DNA of 64,000 bases from Paramecium tetraurelia (Eukaryota > Ciliophora > Oligohymenophorea > Peniculida > Parameciidae), in contig NW_001799510.1 in assembly GCF_000165425.1 (NCBI RefSeq), positions 1-64,000 on the forward strand, given 5' to 3'. A program made the translations under genes and the position numbers. This document shows, in pieces, positions 34,797 through 46,693 of the stretch. The notes below the pieces were generated by a model that saw nothing but the letters and a program-made list of their open reading frames with translations, did not search any database and was not told the DNA's origin. How positions within the stretch are numbered: position 1 is the first letter of the stretch; each line of letters opens with the position of its first letter.

Positions 34797-34916
34797 TATC
34801 CAACTTAAATTATCTATATCCATTATTTTTATAGTAAACTCAATCATTTTTCTTGCATTTAACATTAAAATTGGAGTGGAAAGTCAAAACAAGATAACTA
34901 AATTAATTAAAAATTA

Positions 34917-35411
34917 ATGAGTTCTCAAATTAATGATGTTTTGAGAAATGAAACAATCTACTTTCGCAAATCCCATCTACTCAGAAAAGCTACTAATCAA
35001 TAGAACAGGCTATTTAGATAACGTTTGATCTAAGACAGCTTAAATGAACCCACACATCCTATTAATTGTTTAATTAAAAATGAGGAAGTGTTTGTTCCCT
35101 ATATACATGAAAGAAATAGTTTGGGTAGCTTAATTAAGAAACCTAATCTATCATCAAATCGAGAAATCCACAATAAATAATTAGTTAAATCATCGCTAAA
35201 ATTGTCAAGAAATAAACAATTTTGTGCATTCCTACAGTGTGAACCACCCAATTCCAATAGGTCATATGGACAAAAGAATAAAACTTAATCCACATAAGAT
35301 TCATTTTACTCCTATTTTACATTCAACAAGTCTAATCAAAACTTCTTACTCAAGTCCAAGAACAGTGAACCTTTTAGTTTTAGAAAATCATTTTATTAAA
35401 AATAACTATGA
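34917..35411 (+). CDS. Ser/Asn-rich hypothetical protein, 164 aa
   Basis: Intronless frame starting MSSQINDVLRNETIYFRKSH. Basic, rich in Ser, Asn and Lys (PNLSSNREIHNKQLVKSS), no membrane segment or known motif. The stop lies 16 nt from the stop of the convergent coiled-coil gene. Codon use, including many TAA/TAG glutamines, matches its neighbours. Confidence 0.65.
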
Positions 35412-35427
35412 TATTAAATAAAAATTA

Positions 35428-38400
35428 TCATCCTTAATATGCTGATGACATTATAGTCTATTTCACGTTTTTTGTCGTCATTACTTTCTATGTTTAAGAA
35501 CTAATTAATATATAATTATTGATTTTACTTATAATCAGGACTTAAATAGATTTAAACTTAAGATCGAGGACTAACTATTCTTTATGAAATCTAAGAATAC
35601 TGTACATCATTTGAAGATTAAAATCTATCAATCTATTAATTGTTAGATATAGGTATCTAGGATACTTAATTTATTTCAGATTATCTTGTTACAATTTAGA
35701 CATTCTTCTTAGAACTCTCTTGTCCTCCTAATTAACTCACAATGTATTAATCATTTTGTTTTTCATAAACAATTTATTTTTTGACCTTACCTTCCAATCT
35801 TGCATTTTCTTATTCTAAAATATGCAAACGTGATTCATATTCAGTTATATTTGTGATTAGAATTTGAATTTTATTCTCTTATTCTTATCTTATATTTTTT
35901 TATCTCTCAATTTCTATGTTTAGAGTGTTTATTTCATGTTCCAGTTCTGTAATTCTTAATTTAAATTCTTTTACTTATTCATTACTAATATTTGATTATT
36001 GAGATCTTATCTAAGTGATTTCGATCTTAGTTGAATTAAATAATTATTCTATTTACTAATACTTAGATCTATATTGATTTAACTCCATTTGTGTTTATTA
36101 TAGCTAATAAGATAATTATTATAGTTCTTAATTGCCTTATTGTTATAAACGATCCTCTAAATTCTTTCTTTCTATGGTCAATCTCTAAATGAATTACTTT
36201 TCTAACTCATCTCTTATCTAAACTTCTAAATTCCTCATTTCTAATTGCAATTGATTGATCTGTTAATTTTTTGTTTGTAATTCATAATCTACTTCCCTTA
36301 ATCTGCTACTCAGTCTATCTATCTGAAGAGAACTATTCTTGTATACTTCACTTTCTCTTTAAACAGAAACAAATCTTTAATTTATTAATTCATATTCATT
36401 CTTGTATTTCAAACTTTGTTCGCTCAAAGTTGATATTTCTGAATTCAATTATAAGTTTATTTATCTCAATTATTACAATTAATCTCTTAAATTCTAACTC
36501 TCGAATTGACTTTGTTTTGTAAACTATTCCTTAATTTATCTCAATTCGCTGGTTGAATCCTAATATTTGATTTGTAATTGATCATATTGACTTTACAATT
36601 ATCTATACTTTTATTATTATTATGATAATTCTAATAGTCCTTATGAATTCACTCTCTATTCAACAATTTGCATCTCCACTCTCAATCTCTCCTTAAATGA
36701 TATCTCAAATTATGATTCTTGATTTTGTAGCTATGTCCTTAATTATTATATTTAAGATTCATATTAGTATATACGTTATTCATATTGATTAATCCTTTAT
36801 TTTAGTACTTCATTCTCTTTGTTATTTTAAGTTGAGTATTTCATTTCACTTTCTCTCTATATAAGCAAGTAATTTTAATTTAAGGATTCATAATCATTTC
36901 TATATTTTCTAATTTACTCATTCAACAATTAGATCTCATTCTAATATTTATTGCATCGCTCTTGTATCACTTGATATTCACTTTAGATACTAGTGAATTG
37001 ATGAGTATTTTTCTCTATTTGTGACTTTTAAGATTTTAAATATAAATTTTCTTAATATAATTCCTCTTGATCACTTTAATATTTCTTTATGAGATCCTTA
37101 TAAGATTATATTTCAGATTAAATAATCCTATATTAATTTTATAAAGTTAAATACTCTTCCTTAATACTTGTCAATTCATATTAACTTTATGACGATGATT
37201 ATTATTGTTAAAACTAAGTCTAAAGAATTTAATATTATTAGTTTGAGTTTTTCAATTAGTATTCTAATTCCACAATCCTTTATCTCAAAGAATCAATTTC
37301 AAAAGAACTGCCTTTTTATTATTCACTTTGCCTCTAAAAAATCATAAATTCATTTGATAATCTTTCATAATCTTATTGATATTTTTCTTTTTCTTCTCTC
37401 AATTAATTCAATTACAATTGATATTCAGTTTGCTGCTAATTTCTTATTATTTTAATTTCCTCTTAATATTCATTCTAAGTAGAACTGATTCTTTAATCTC
37501 TTTCATTTAAATCTTGAATCAATATCAAAATATCTTATTCCATTTCAATAATTTTGTTTTTTAAGATCTCAACCTCTTATATTTCTGTTTTTTTGCCTTC
37601 AAAACTAATTTTATATCCATTGATTTCTTTTTTGGATTTGTCTACCTCCAATTTTAATTAGCCCACTTAGACTTCAAATTGCTTAAGTCTTTCTTACAAT
37701 TGTGTAATTTAAATATCTTTTTCCCTAATCTTTTGTTCAAAGGTTAATACTTGTTCTTGAGTTGATACAGCCTTATAACGATCTTACCAAACCAAGACTT
37801 CATGTTGCAAAGCAGATATTCTTTATAAATATCCTTAGATTTCAAAATTTTAGTTTTTATTAGTAGATCTGATAGAGAATTATTACACTTCTTACATGTA
37901 GGATTCACAATTGAAATTCAATCTTTTTATTTCTTATTATTGTTCTTGAATCTTATCCTCTAATAATTTGATTTTTCTTTTATAGTCATCTCTTTCATTT
38001 CTAAATTAATCTAAATCTGAACCAAAAGTTATTTTTGAGCTGCCTTATTGTATTTGCATTTTTGACTATTGTATTGAAATTTATGATTATTGTTGTTGTT
38101 ATTATTGTAATTATTGTTGTTATTGTTAATTTAATTCCTTTTCTGCAATTAATTATTTGATTTGATCTTTCAATTAAGTGATTTCTGAATTTGGGATCGA
38201 TGTAACATAGGTTGTTTTCTTTAATTATTCTTCCATTTATTTAATCTGCATTTTTAATGAATTGACTTCGTAATCATTTGATGCAACATTTACATTTTGT
38301 TCAAGCCTAAACTTATATTCACTATTTTCTTATCTAAGCTTATTGATCTCATCTTTGTATTAATTAATTTCTATATCGTTGCCCTAATAAACTGTTGTAA

Positions 38401-38769
38401 TTCTACTAGTTCCTTTTTCAGCTTGCAATTATTTATACTTATTTTTCCATTAATCTAATTCTTTCATTAAATCAGATATTTAGTTGTTCTATGAATTCAC
38501 ACTTTCTCTTAGATTTGCAATTTCTATGTATAATCACTTCAATACCCCTGTCTTTGGTTTCAATAATCTTTTAAAATGATGTTTAATCTGACAATTATAT
38601 ATACTCCTGAGTGATGGGATTCGATTTTAATTTATAATCTTCAGTCCTTAATAATTTGATCATCAATTTACAATATCGTCGATTATTAATAAGTAACATT
38701 TCTCTAATTTGAGTAATTATCCATTCCTTAGTTTGTTGTTTCTATTTTGTAATGTATAAATCCGCTCAT
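35428..38769 (-). CDS. Long Gln-rich coiled-coil protein, 1088 aa
   Basis: Almost the whole protein from residue ~60 to ~1000 is continuous coiled coil (ANLRESVNSQNNQISDLMKE; LREEKEKYQQDYERLSNEFM; QRESEVYKNSSLQIDRLSSR), with a poly-Gln island near residue 220 and a short Ser/Gln-rich tail. Such proteins build filaments, basal-body links or cortical fibres in ciliates; no specific family motif is present. Introns: 25 nt (ends AAG) and 22 nt near the N-terminus, and 35501-35528 (28) near the end. The ATG at 38769 was chosen because it opens the only frame that joins through both N-terminal introns. Gln is overwhelmingly encoded by TAA/TAG. Confidence 0.85.
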
Positions 38770-38819
38770 CTTAGAATTGCTAAATTAATAAATTATATTA
38801 ATAATAAATGATTATCAAT

Positions 38820-39583
38820 TCATTCTAATTTTGATATCTTGCTAAGATTAATTTCTGATTTTAACAAATCATTCATCTTACTATTATGCATTAATGAATC
38901 AGATTGATACTGCTTATTTATCAATTAAGTAGTACTTTTACTTTTGACACATGGAAAATGAGTTTTCATCATTGGAGAACTTTGACCTTTAGGTTTTATC
39001 TGATTAATTAATTTATACTTACTCTGGTCATATGATCACGTAATTTTTCATATCTATGTATTTACTCTTATTATTTTTCAATAAGTATTTATTTTGTAAG
39101 TTCTAATCTTTTTTGTAGTTCATAGTTTTCTTCATCTATTTTTTATTATTATTTTCTTCTCAAAGGGGAATGCAACCTCTTTCCCAATGCATTCTCACTC
39201 CACAATGAAGTGTCTGCCTTAAAGCTAAACAATTCAACTTACATATGCTTTCTCTCTTAAATTTTATACTGTCCATATTGATCTGAATTGAGATGCTTTG
39301 CCTTCTTGAATTTCTATGATATGTGAAGTTAAATATTAATTTTATTCATCAATCCGCTTTCTTTATTCAGATTTCTGAAATCTAGAGGATTGTGCTTTTA
39401 ATTGTTATGTTTTACTTAGTACTGGCAAATCTTTGAAAGCAAATCTTGGCTTTTTGCTAAATCTTAACAATAACTTAATTACTCCGTTTAAATTTAATCT
39501 AATTTCTTCTTGTGAAAATCATAACTTTGATTACGGAGCATCTTCTAAACCAAATTGGTTTCTACAAATCTTGCACCTTGCAT
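38820..39583 (-). CDS. Hypothetical protein, possibly CFAP97-like, 246 aa
   Basis: Starts MQGARFVETNLVQKMLRNQS. A basic helical middle part contains RRKQQQKIDEENYELQKRLE, which faintly resembles the short conserved helix of CFAP97/Hemingway proteins. The C-terminus is Ser/Lys-rich. One intron at 39000-39022 (23 nt, CAG acceptor). It lies only 50 nt upstream of the long coiled-coil gene on the same strand. The CFAP97 link is a guess from one helix. Confidence 0.65.
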
Positions 39584-39714
39584 AAGTTATATATTATTTT
39601 ATAATTTATTATTATATAATTCATTCCTATTATTTGATATCTCCAATAAAATCATATTCTATATAACTTAAGCCATTAAAATTGAACAATATAATATATA
39701 CTATTATTTTCTAA

Positions 39715-40510
39715 TCACATATCATCTAAGAATCTCCCCTCATTCCACTAGCCGATAATCCTCTAATCCTTATCACTATATTTCCCTTTCCCATGAGGTA
39801 ACCCATTTCGAAATTCTCCATGAAAAACAGCCCCGTTGACAAATTCCATATTCCCTTAACCTTCCCTTTTATCATTTTAAAAGGTTCCCTAATAGGTCAT
39901 CCATATTTATTCAATATTACTCAAGTTTCTATAGTTCACTATACCTAAGTTTTCAGGATCATCATTATATTCTCTTCCTTGACCATGGTATTCATCTTCC
40001 TTCCATTCTCCATCATAAATTAAAAAGTCATTGTTATAAAATTTTCCCATCCCTTCCATCTTATTATTATGCCATTAACCCTCATAAAATGCTCCTGTGG
40101 GATGAATGTATTTTCCTTAATTCATTTATCATATATATATACCTTAACCCTCCCTTTGATTGTTGAGTTTATATCCCTCATAAATACAACCATTTGGGTA
40201 TGTTTCTCTAATAAATTTATACTCCTGATTCTCCAATTCCTGTTATTATGGAAACAATTATATTTCTTTTTCCATAGGACTTTATTATTAATACAAAATT
40301 AATGGTTGTTAGCGATACATGTCTAATTTATCAATAAATGAATCTTGGGGCGAATAAAGTTCTAATTATTCTCTAACATTAGGTTTTGGTTTAAAGCCAA
40401 ATTGATAGTTTTTTTCTCTGAGAATTTTAGAAAAGACTGACTCTTGTTTTTATCCAATCTAATAATTTTTTTATTTTAATAACTCTTCAAATGCATTTTT
40501 TTAGGATTTA

Positions 40511-40544
<34 letters not shown>

Positions 40545-41862
40545 ATTCTCTGATCTCATTATATTAAGGTTCTACTTTTATGGTCTGAGGAATTTAAATT
40601 TGGAAATCCTATTATAAAATTAATGAATTATAAGCCAACCCAAACTCCTTTGGCATTTCTAAAATTAGCATTTGAACATCAGGTAACCTAATGAATTATT
40701 AATATGCTAATGATGTTGAAATTCTCGAATCTGGATCTACTTCTAAGCATTAATTCAAAAGCATCATAAAATCTATGCTTAAGAATTAGCTTGCTTGGGT
40801 TTTCCTTTCACTTAATAATTCAAAATTGATAGAATTATTGACATAGCAATCATCCATACTTTTCATGATTGAATATTAAATCATTTGTATAGCAAGAGTA
40901 AACAAACAAGAATTTAATCTAGCCTGGTCATTCCCAGTATTGATTTCCTAAAATTAGAAATTATTAGAATATACACTTGCAATTGTTCAGGTGCTAGGTA
41001 ATATTTAATGTTATTTGATCTTCTTATTATTTTTGAGTATATCTTCTTACTTTAAGCACTGAAAAATATAAATTAATGTTATTACATATCCTCTAGAACT
41101 TGTTGCATGGGGGATCTTCTTGGATAGAATGAGGGATCTAGAAGCTTTATGGTTCCAGTTTGAGTTAGATACACTTCATTTAAATCAATGAATGATGGAT
41201 TAATGCCCTAAGTTTACAAGTAATTGATTCCAGACAAAATTGCTAGAAAATAAGCAAGCAATTCCTTTTAAGAGAAATAATTCTCCATCTTCATACGATA
41301 TTAAAACTCTTGTTGGAATGAATCCAATATATAATCATAAAATAAATAGGTTCTGTATTATTTACTAAAAAATCCGTCTACTTATCTTTGTAACAGTACT
41401 AAATTCAATTTGATATAGCCTTACATTATAATTATAATATATGAGGAAATCGTTGTTTCAATCTTGGAATCCATTCAGCAGCCAATTACTTTGCCATCGA
41501 TTTATTTGAATGATCAATGATTTTCTCTGCAAACATGATCGGATTATGTAACTCTGAGGATCTACTATTAATAAAAGATAATACGGATGTAGGGTGTTCT
41601 CTTTGAGTACATGAACATTTCCATAACAAAACATTTGTTATTCTCCAAGATAATCAAAATTCTAAAGAATTTCAAAGAGCTCTTAAGGAATCTGATCTTA
41701 GATAAGGAAAGGGTTTGTGCAGCGAAACTAACAATTGCACATTTCACCACAACATTATTAATAGCAATTCTAACATAGAGAACATTTGATGTTCAATTTA
41801 ATACATAGAGTCTTCATTAAATCACATATCGTTTGGCAACAGGGAACCAAACATTGCTTCAT
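39715..41862 (-). CDS. Degenerate protein kinase fused to MORN repeats, 671 aa
   Basis: Three parts. (1) A Cys-rich N-terminus of ~50 residues (MKQCLVPCCQTICDLMKTLC; CSLCQNCYQQCCGEMCNC) that could bind zinc. (2) A kinase-like fold, residues ~95-370: AEWIPRLKQRFPHILQLQ, VDGFFSKQYRTYLFYDYILD, ELLAYFLAILSGINYLQTQG, then NPSFIDLNEVYLTQTGTIKL and LLDPSF where HRD and DFG are expected, and YYLAPEQLQ for APE. The DFG is DPS and the HRD is FID, so catalysis is doubtful. (3) A poly-Gln linker and about five C-terminal MORN repeats (FYEGQWHNNKMEGMGKF; VFHGEFRNGLPHGKGKY). Introns of 20 or 23, 26, 27, 29 and 27 nt give an exact frame. Probably a cytoskeletal or membrane scaffold. Confidence 0.82.
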
Positions 41863-42013
41863 TGAAATTAAACATGATTAACACCCTAATTCATTAGATG
41901 ATCATTACCTAAATTACAATGGTAACAGCATCTTTTACAACCTGTGAAACAAAGTTGAAAGGGAAGAGTTTTATTTTGATTCATTTCAAATAAATAATAT
42001 TGTTAAATAATGC

Positions 42014-42316
42014 TCATTATTTCTATTTTTTGACTTCATTCTTGCAAGCAGATATCAAGACTTCTTCTTACAATTCTTCTTGTGGAATATGTACATATTT
42101 CACTGTGGATCCTCTGATGAAACTATTTTTTAGAGTTATTAGTTAAGGTTGTTTAACAGGATCAGATACCTCTGGATCAACTAAGTTGAAATTTAGGTTA
42201 TCATCTACATATGTAATTTATCCTTGAATTTATAATCCATTTTTCAACTCAATGGTTACGCTAACACACCGTTCAATTAATCCTCTAAAATAGGTTTGAA
42301 AAAATTAACTCTACAT
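42014..42316 (-). CDS. LSM2: U6 snRNA-associated Sm-like protein LSM2, 100 aa
   Basis: Subunit of the LSM2-8 ring that binds the U-rich 3' end of U6 snRNA and of LSM1-7 that promotes mRNA decapping. The Sm1 motif is seen in RCVSVTIELKNGLQIQGQIT followed by VDDNLNFNL, and the Sm2 motif in NSFIRGSTVKYVHIP; the full sequence parallels LSM2 from start (SQFFQTYFRGL) to end. Intronless, normal length (~95 in other species). Start is the only in-frame ATG before the first strand. Confidence 0.93.
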
Positions 42317-42442
42317 TAATATATATTATTTAATAATTATTTGGAATTCAATATAATATTTAGTTGTTAACTTATTTTTATCATTTTTATATACAAAGAT
42401 TGTATAAATTGCAGTTTAATAACAATATACATTTAATCAAAT

Positions 42443-42694
42443 TCATATACAAATCGAAAAAATTCTTGTAGGTGATTGAGAGCACTTCAAGATTGAGGTT
42501 GATCTATTTCTTTCATCCTTTAATATTGGGTTGACCCAACCAACATTTGGTTACCCTTTCAATTTTAAAATTGTTTTTTATATGTTAGTAACATTTTGAT
42601 TAGGTTTATATGTACAAACAATCAAATTTTCATTAAATGAAATTTTGGATTATTCTAATTCCAAGTCGTCTGGCTCATCCTCAACAATCGCCAT
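42443..42694 (-). CDS. Small acidic/basic hypothetical protein, 83 aa
   Basis: Starts MAIVEDEPDDLELEQ, then KISFNENLIVCTYKPNQNVT and GQPNVGWVNPILKDERNRST. Intronless. The KISF tetrapeptide after an acidic stretch fits the RVxF-type docking consensus for protein phosphatase 1, which is often found in small inhibitors, but such a short motif is weak evidence. Same strand as LSM2, 127 nt upstream of it. Confidence 0.6.
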
Positions 42695-43269
42695 TTTGTG
42701 ATGAACACTTAATGGAGTCATAGGGTTCAACTTGAAATTTGGAGATTAAGCAATCATTAATAATAACTTTTAATTTATAGATTTGAAATATAAAACGATA
42801 TAAATTGAAAATCCTGTTAATGCGTAGCAAATGATAAATCATCATTTTAATACTCTTTATTTTTTTATGGATAATATATCTTAGATAACTAATTTGCGCC
42901 AATTTCTTAATCAACTTACTAAATATTAATCAACTCTAAGCCTATCCTCAATTCATTGACCTCAATTTGGGTATGAAAAACCCATAATTTCTAAAAATAG
43001 TGTACAATTTTATTTACTTCCTATACTCCAAATATACCCTCACGCCTTCTATAGAATTTAAAGACAATCTATAACTATCCTGTGTTCAAATTTTCTATTG
43101 AGAAAGAAGAAAAGTGCAAACAAAAAACATAAGTCCATTTATTTTTTAATATATTAACATTAAATTACTTTTTTATAAGCAATTGCAATTACATTTGTCA
43201 AGTTTGGCTGAAACTTTGGTTTCTGATGATGATCGAAATTTTGCTTAGTCCAAATATAGATATGATGCT
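42695..43269. other. Divergent intergenic region
   Basis: About 575 nt between divergent genes. The part from about 43150 is open in the frame of the following gene, without an ATG (SSLAETLVSDDDRNFAQSKY), so the downstream gene may begin further upstream through an unrecognised intron. Confidence 0.4.
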
Positions 43270-43851
43270 ATGACTTACAATCTATATAATGATGTAGAAT
43301 GGACTTTGAATTATTTAAAAAATTAATCAAGCATTTATTATTAATTATAAAAAATACATATAAAAATGAATAATGGTCTAGAGGATGATGATCAGGAAAT
43401 CCTATTATTGCAATTATAACAAAAGGGTAGATAATTGGAATAAGAAAATTTTAAACTAAGAAAAGAATTAGCTAATATAAGAGGTGCATTGAAATTTGAT
43501 TGTATATTGTTATTCTATCAATAAGTTATTAGAATGGAAGTGATTAAAAAGGTTCCAGATAATAATCAAGACAAAATATAAATTAAATATGTTTTGACTC
43601 ACTCTAATCAGATAGCAAAAAGAGAGGCTTAAGTTATATTTCAAGAATAGCCAAAATAATTCATTCTTTATGGATCAGGTTATAATTCAGATTCATAACA
43701 TGTGAATGAATTCTAAATCTTTTCTTATAATGTATAGCTGAATGATGAATTATAAGAAAACCCAAATATCATTGCTACCGATTAAAAAATAGAAATTATC
43801 TTTGAAAAGCGAAACCAAAAAAATAAATAATTTATTTAATTAAACAAATGA
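43270..43851 (+). CDS. Hypothetical protein with N-terminal helix, 193 aa
   Basis: From the ATG at 43270 the frame reads MTYNLYNDVEWTLNYLKN, continues through a second candidate start at 43366 (MNNGLEDDDQEILLLQ), a short coiled coil (QENFKLRKELANIRGALKFD) and a beta-rich C-terminal part (KQFILYGSGYNSDSQHVNEF). No intron, no known domain. The start is uncertain because coding-like sequence extends upstream of 43270 without an ATG. Confidence 0.6.
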
Positions 43852-43961
43852 TCTTATTATTACTCTATTCTATTTAGTTTGAATAATGAAGTGTTCAAAT
43901 TGTGATATCATATTAAAAAATCAGAAATTAAATATATATTTATTAATAAAATTATAACGGA

Positions 43962-45467
43962 ATGATTTCCCCAAGAGTTTAAGGCTCTAGTTTTACGCCA
44001 ATCAACACTTCCAATGTCTTTACCTCAACTATCAATGAAGATGCTTAAAACACTAGTTTCTCATCTTATCATGTAACTCCAAGGTAGGGAGCCACTCCAA
44101 GATAATTATCAAGAATTCAAGAAAATAATGAATGTGAAGATTCTAAAATAACAGACACTGATCCTTAAACTTATAGAGAAGTTATTAAAGAATTGTCAAC
44201 CTAACTTTAAATGGCGATATTAGAAAATCGATAATTAAAAGATAAAATTAATGTCCTTGAAGAAGAACATAATGAGAGCTTTTAGATAGTCAATATATAA
44301 AATCAAGCACTTTAAGATAGTAATTTCACATTATAGGAAAAAATTAACAATTTATTTTCAGAAATATAATAAATGCAACTCTAATTAGAATAGAAAGATT
44401 AAAAACTAAAAGAGGCTAGAGAAAATAATTTATTTTAAAATTAATCATCTGATAAAATGACTCATTTAATAGATGAAAATTAGAAATTAATAAAAATCAT
44501 TGAAACTTAACAATAAGAAATCAATATCTAAAAAGATGTTATTAAATAGTTTGAAAAAGCATTTTAAGATGCAAAAGGAAAAGCTGAACAAGACGCTACA
44601 GAAAAGTTAAATCACAAAAGTAAGGAAGTTGAATAATTCAAACATGAAATTGAAGGATTGACTTAATAATAGCAATAATACAAAGAATAAATTATGCTCT
44701 GGAGTTAAAGATATTAATCTCTGGATCAAAATTACTAAATTTAGTACTAAGATTTATTTTAGAAGTTTAATATTAGTTAGAATCAACTTGCTGAACTATA
44801 AAATATTTATCAAACCTATGCGGATAATTCTTAAAGAAAAATATCATAATTAGTTCAAGAATTAGACAATGCGAAAGTTGGAACAATAAAAAAATAATAA
44901 ACTTTAAAAATAAAAGCCTTAGAAGACAGGATTGACGAATTAGAGGAACAATTATAAATTAAAAAGAATCAAATCTTAAAACTTAAGGAAGAATTGATGG
45001 AATATCAGAATATTCAAAAGTTGACAAAACAATAAAGAGATACAGATATCATTGCAGATAAACGAGGTATGAATATTATTATGTCTTAAGTTGTTGAAGA
45101 TTAGATATAAGAGAAGTACGAATAGAGAATACGTTAATTAGAAGATAAACTTGTTTAATAGGAACAGTAAATTTTGATAACATAACAACAGCAATAATAA
45201 TAATAATCATTACAATAATAATAATAACCTTTGTTGTAATAATAATATTAGAGTTTACCATAATAATAATCAATAGCTTTAGCTTAATAATAATAATAAT
45301 AATTATATGAACACAACTATTATGCCAGAACAAATGAAAATAAAAAATTACAATTATTTTCTGAGAGAAAAGATAACTTAAGAATGTTTTATAGTTTTGC
45401 AAAAGAAAATTAATAGATAGAAAATAAATATCCTAGAACTGCTTTAAATTACGGAAATAATTATTGA
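43962..45467 (+). CDS. Gln-rich coiled-coil protein, 501 aa
   Basis: A single uninterrupted exon. Ser/Thr-rich first 70 residues (MISPRVQGSSFTPINTSNVF), then coiled coil to residue ~400 (VIKELSTQLQMAILENRQLK; ALEDRIDELEEQLQIKKNQI), a poly-Gln/Leu tract near residue 420-450 written almost entirely in TAA/TAG, and a basic end. Length and heptads suggest a structural protein of cortex or basal bodies. No family motif recognised. Confidence 0.82.
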
Positions 45468-46399
45468 TATTATACAAAAACAATTCAAATTATTACTTTA
45501 TTTTTAAAATTTCCTAAATTTTTGATTTTTTAAATACAGACATTCATAATAAATTTGCTTGATATAATTCTTTTACTGAGTTCCTTTAAAAAAACCTTTT
45601 TTAATTAACACTAGATAATCTAAATTTAAAGATTATTAAATTTTTGATCTTCTTCTAAATTAATTCTATAATCTAAAAGTTAGAATTAATGTAGTGTTTC
45701 TAATATTCTTTTTATGAGATCGTTTATAATTTACATGATCTCAGATAGACTTCAGTTGTAATTATATATTCATCATATGGATTGACAATATTTTGATATA
45801 AATTTTACTTAGCCCAAAAATGATTGTGGAAACAATTTATTGAGCTAGTTTTGCAATATTTTTTAAGAGTATCACTATAATAATTATAATTATTTTTATA
45901 ATTGAAATGTAATAGTTAATTTACAACAGTCTAAGGCAGGATGTTTAATCGATTGATCATTCAAATTATAGTAATACTCAAATAAATTAAATATATAATT
46001 AATTTTCAACTAAAATATAAGCCTTATTAGAATATAGATTGTATGATTAGGCAATTGAAAGAGTGATGAGAAATAAATAATAAGTTTAGGAAAATTTTTA
46101 TTTATATAATTGTATTTTCATTTCAATATTGTAATGAGTGTAGTTATTTAATTCTTTTAAATAACAAAAATTTTCATTAGAAATTATCAAGTTGTCATTT
46201 AAATTCGAGATATAATTAGATATTCATTAAGATCAATAATTGATCATTTTAAATAATACTATTTAGAAGCCTTACTTAAATTGATTGGTATTCAAGAAGT
46301 AATAAAAGAAACAAAAATATTTTTAATGAATGAACAAGAAAGGTAAAATCAAATAATAATTTATTAATTCATAGATTATCTAAGATGAATTATATTTGA
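45468..46399. other. Intergenic with a TPR-like remnant
   Basis: Mostly AT-rich non-coding sequence. At about 46009-46135 one + frame reads ALLEYRLYDQAIERVMRNKQ, the core pattern of a tetratricopeptide helix pair, but it is short, has no ATG and ends quickly. It is probably a leftover of a TPR gene. Nothing else is supported. Confidence 0.35.
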
Positions 46400-46693
46400 A
46401 TGAAAATAGAAAAAAGGATAAATTCATTAAGTAAACTAACTACACAATCAAGCTCAAGGGCATCACAATCAGTAGTAAACAATAGAAATTCTTAAACTTA
46501 AACAAAATCATTTTTCAAAAATAATTGGACTAAAGCTTTTTTATTGGCTTTAGTTTTATTTATAATGTTATGCTGTTCATTAAAAAAGAGAAATGATATG
46601 AAATATATAATTGAAAAATTGAAAAAGGGAATAAAATTATTTTAAATCTATGATTTGATATTTACGTATTAGTTTTAGAACAATGTAAATTGA
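46400..46693 (+). CDS. Small single-pass membrane protein, 97 aa
   Basis: Frame from the ATG at 46400 reads MKIEKRINSLSKLTTQSSSR, a Ser/Gln-rich cytosolic part, then one hydrophobic segment AFLLALVLFIMLCCSLKKR, then a basic amphipathic helix (MKYIIEKLKKGIKLF). Topology resembles a short anchored adaptor. The segment coding for KAFLLALVL contains a perfect 8-bp inverted repeat. No intron and no homologue recognised. Isolated between two long intergenic stretches, so it is less certain than its neighbours. Confidence 0.5.

Noticed and set aside
41568..41750. Kinase-like frame reading ENNKCFVMEMFMYSKR
   Set aside because: The neighbouring frame leads through a valid intron into the kinase core and keeps total length divisible by three, so this one is a shadow.
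45079..45402. Ile-rich - strand frame
   Set aside because: Complement of the poly-Gln tract of the coiled-coil gene at 43962-45467.
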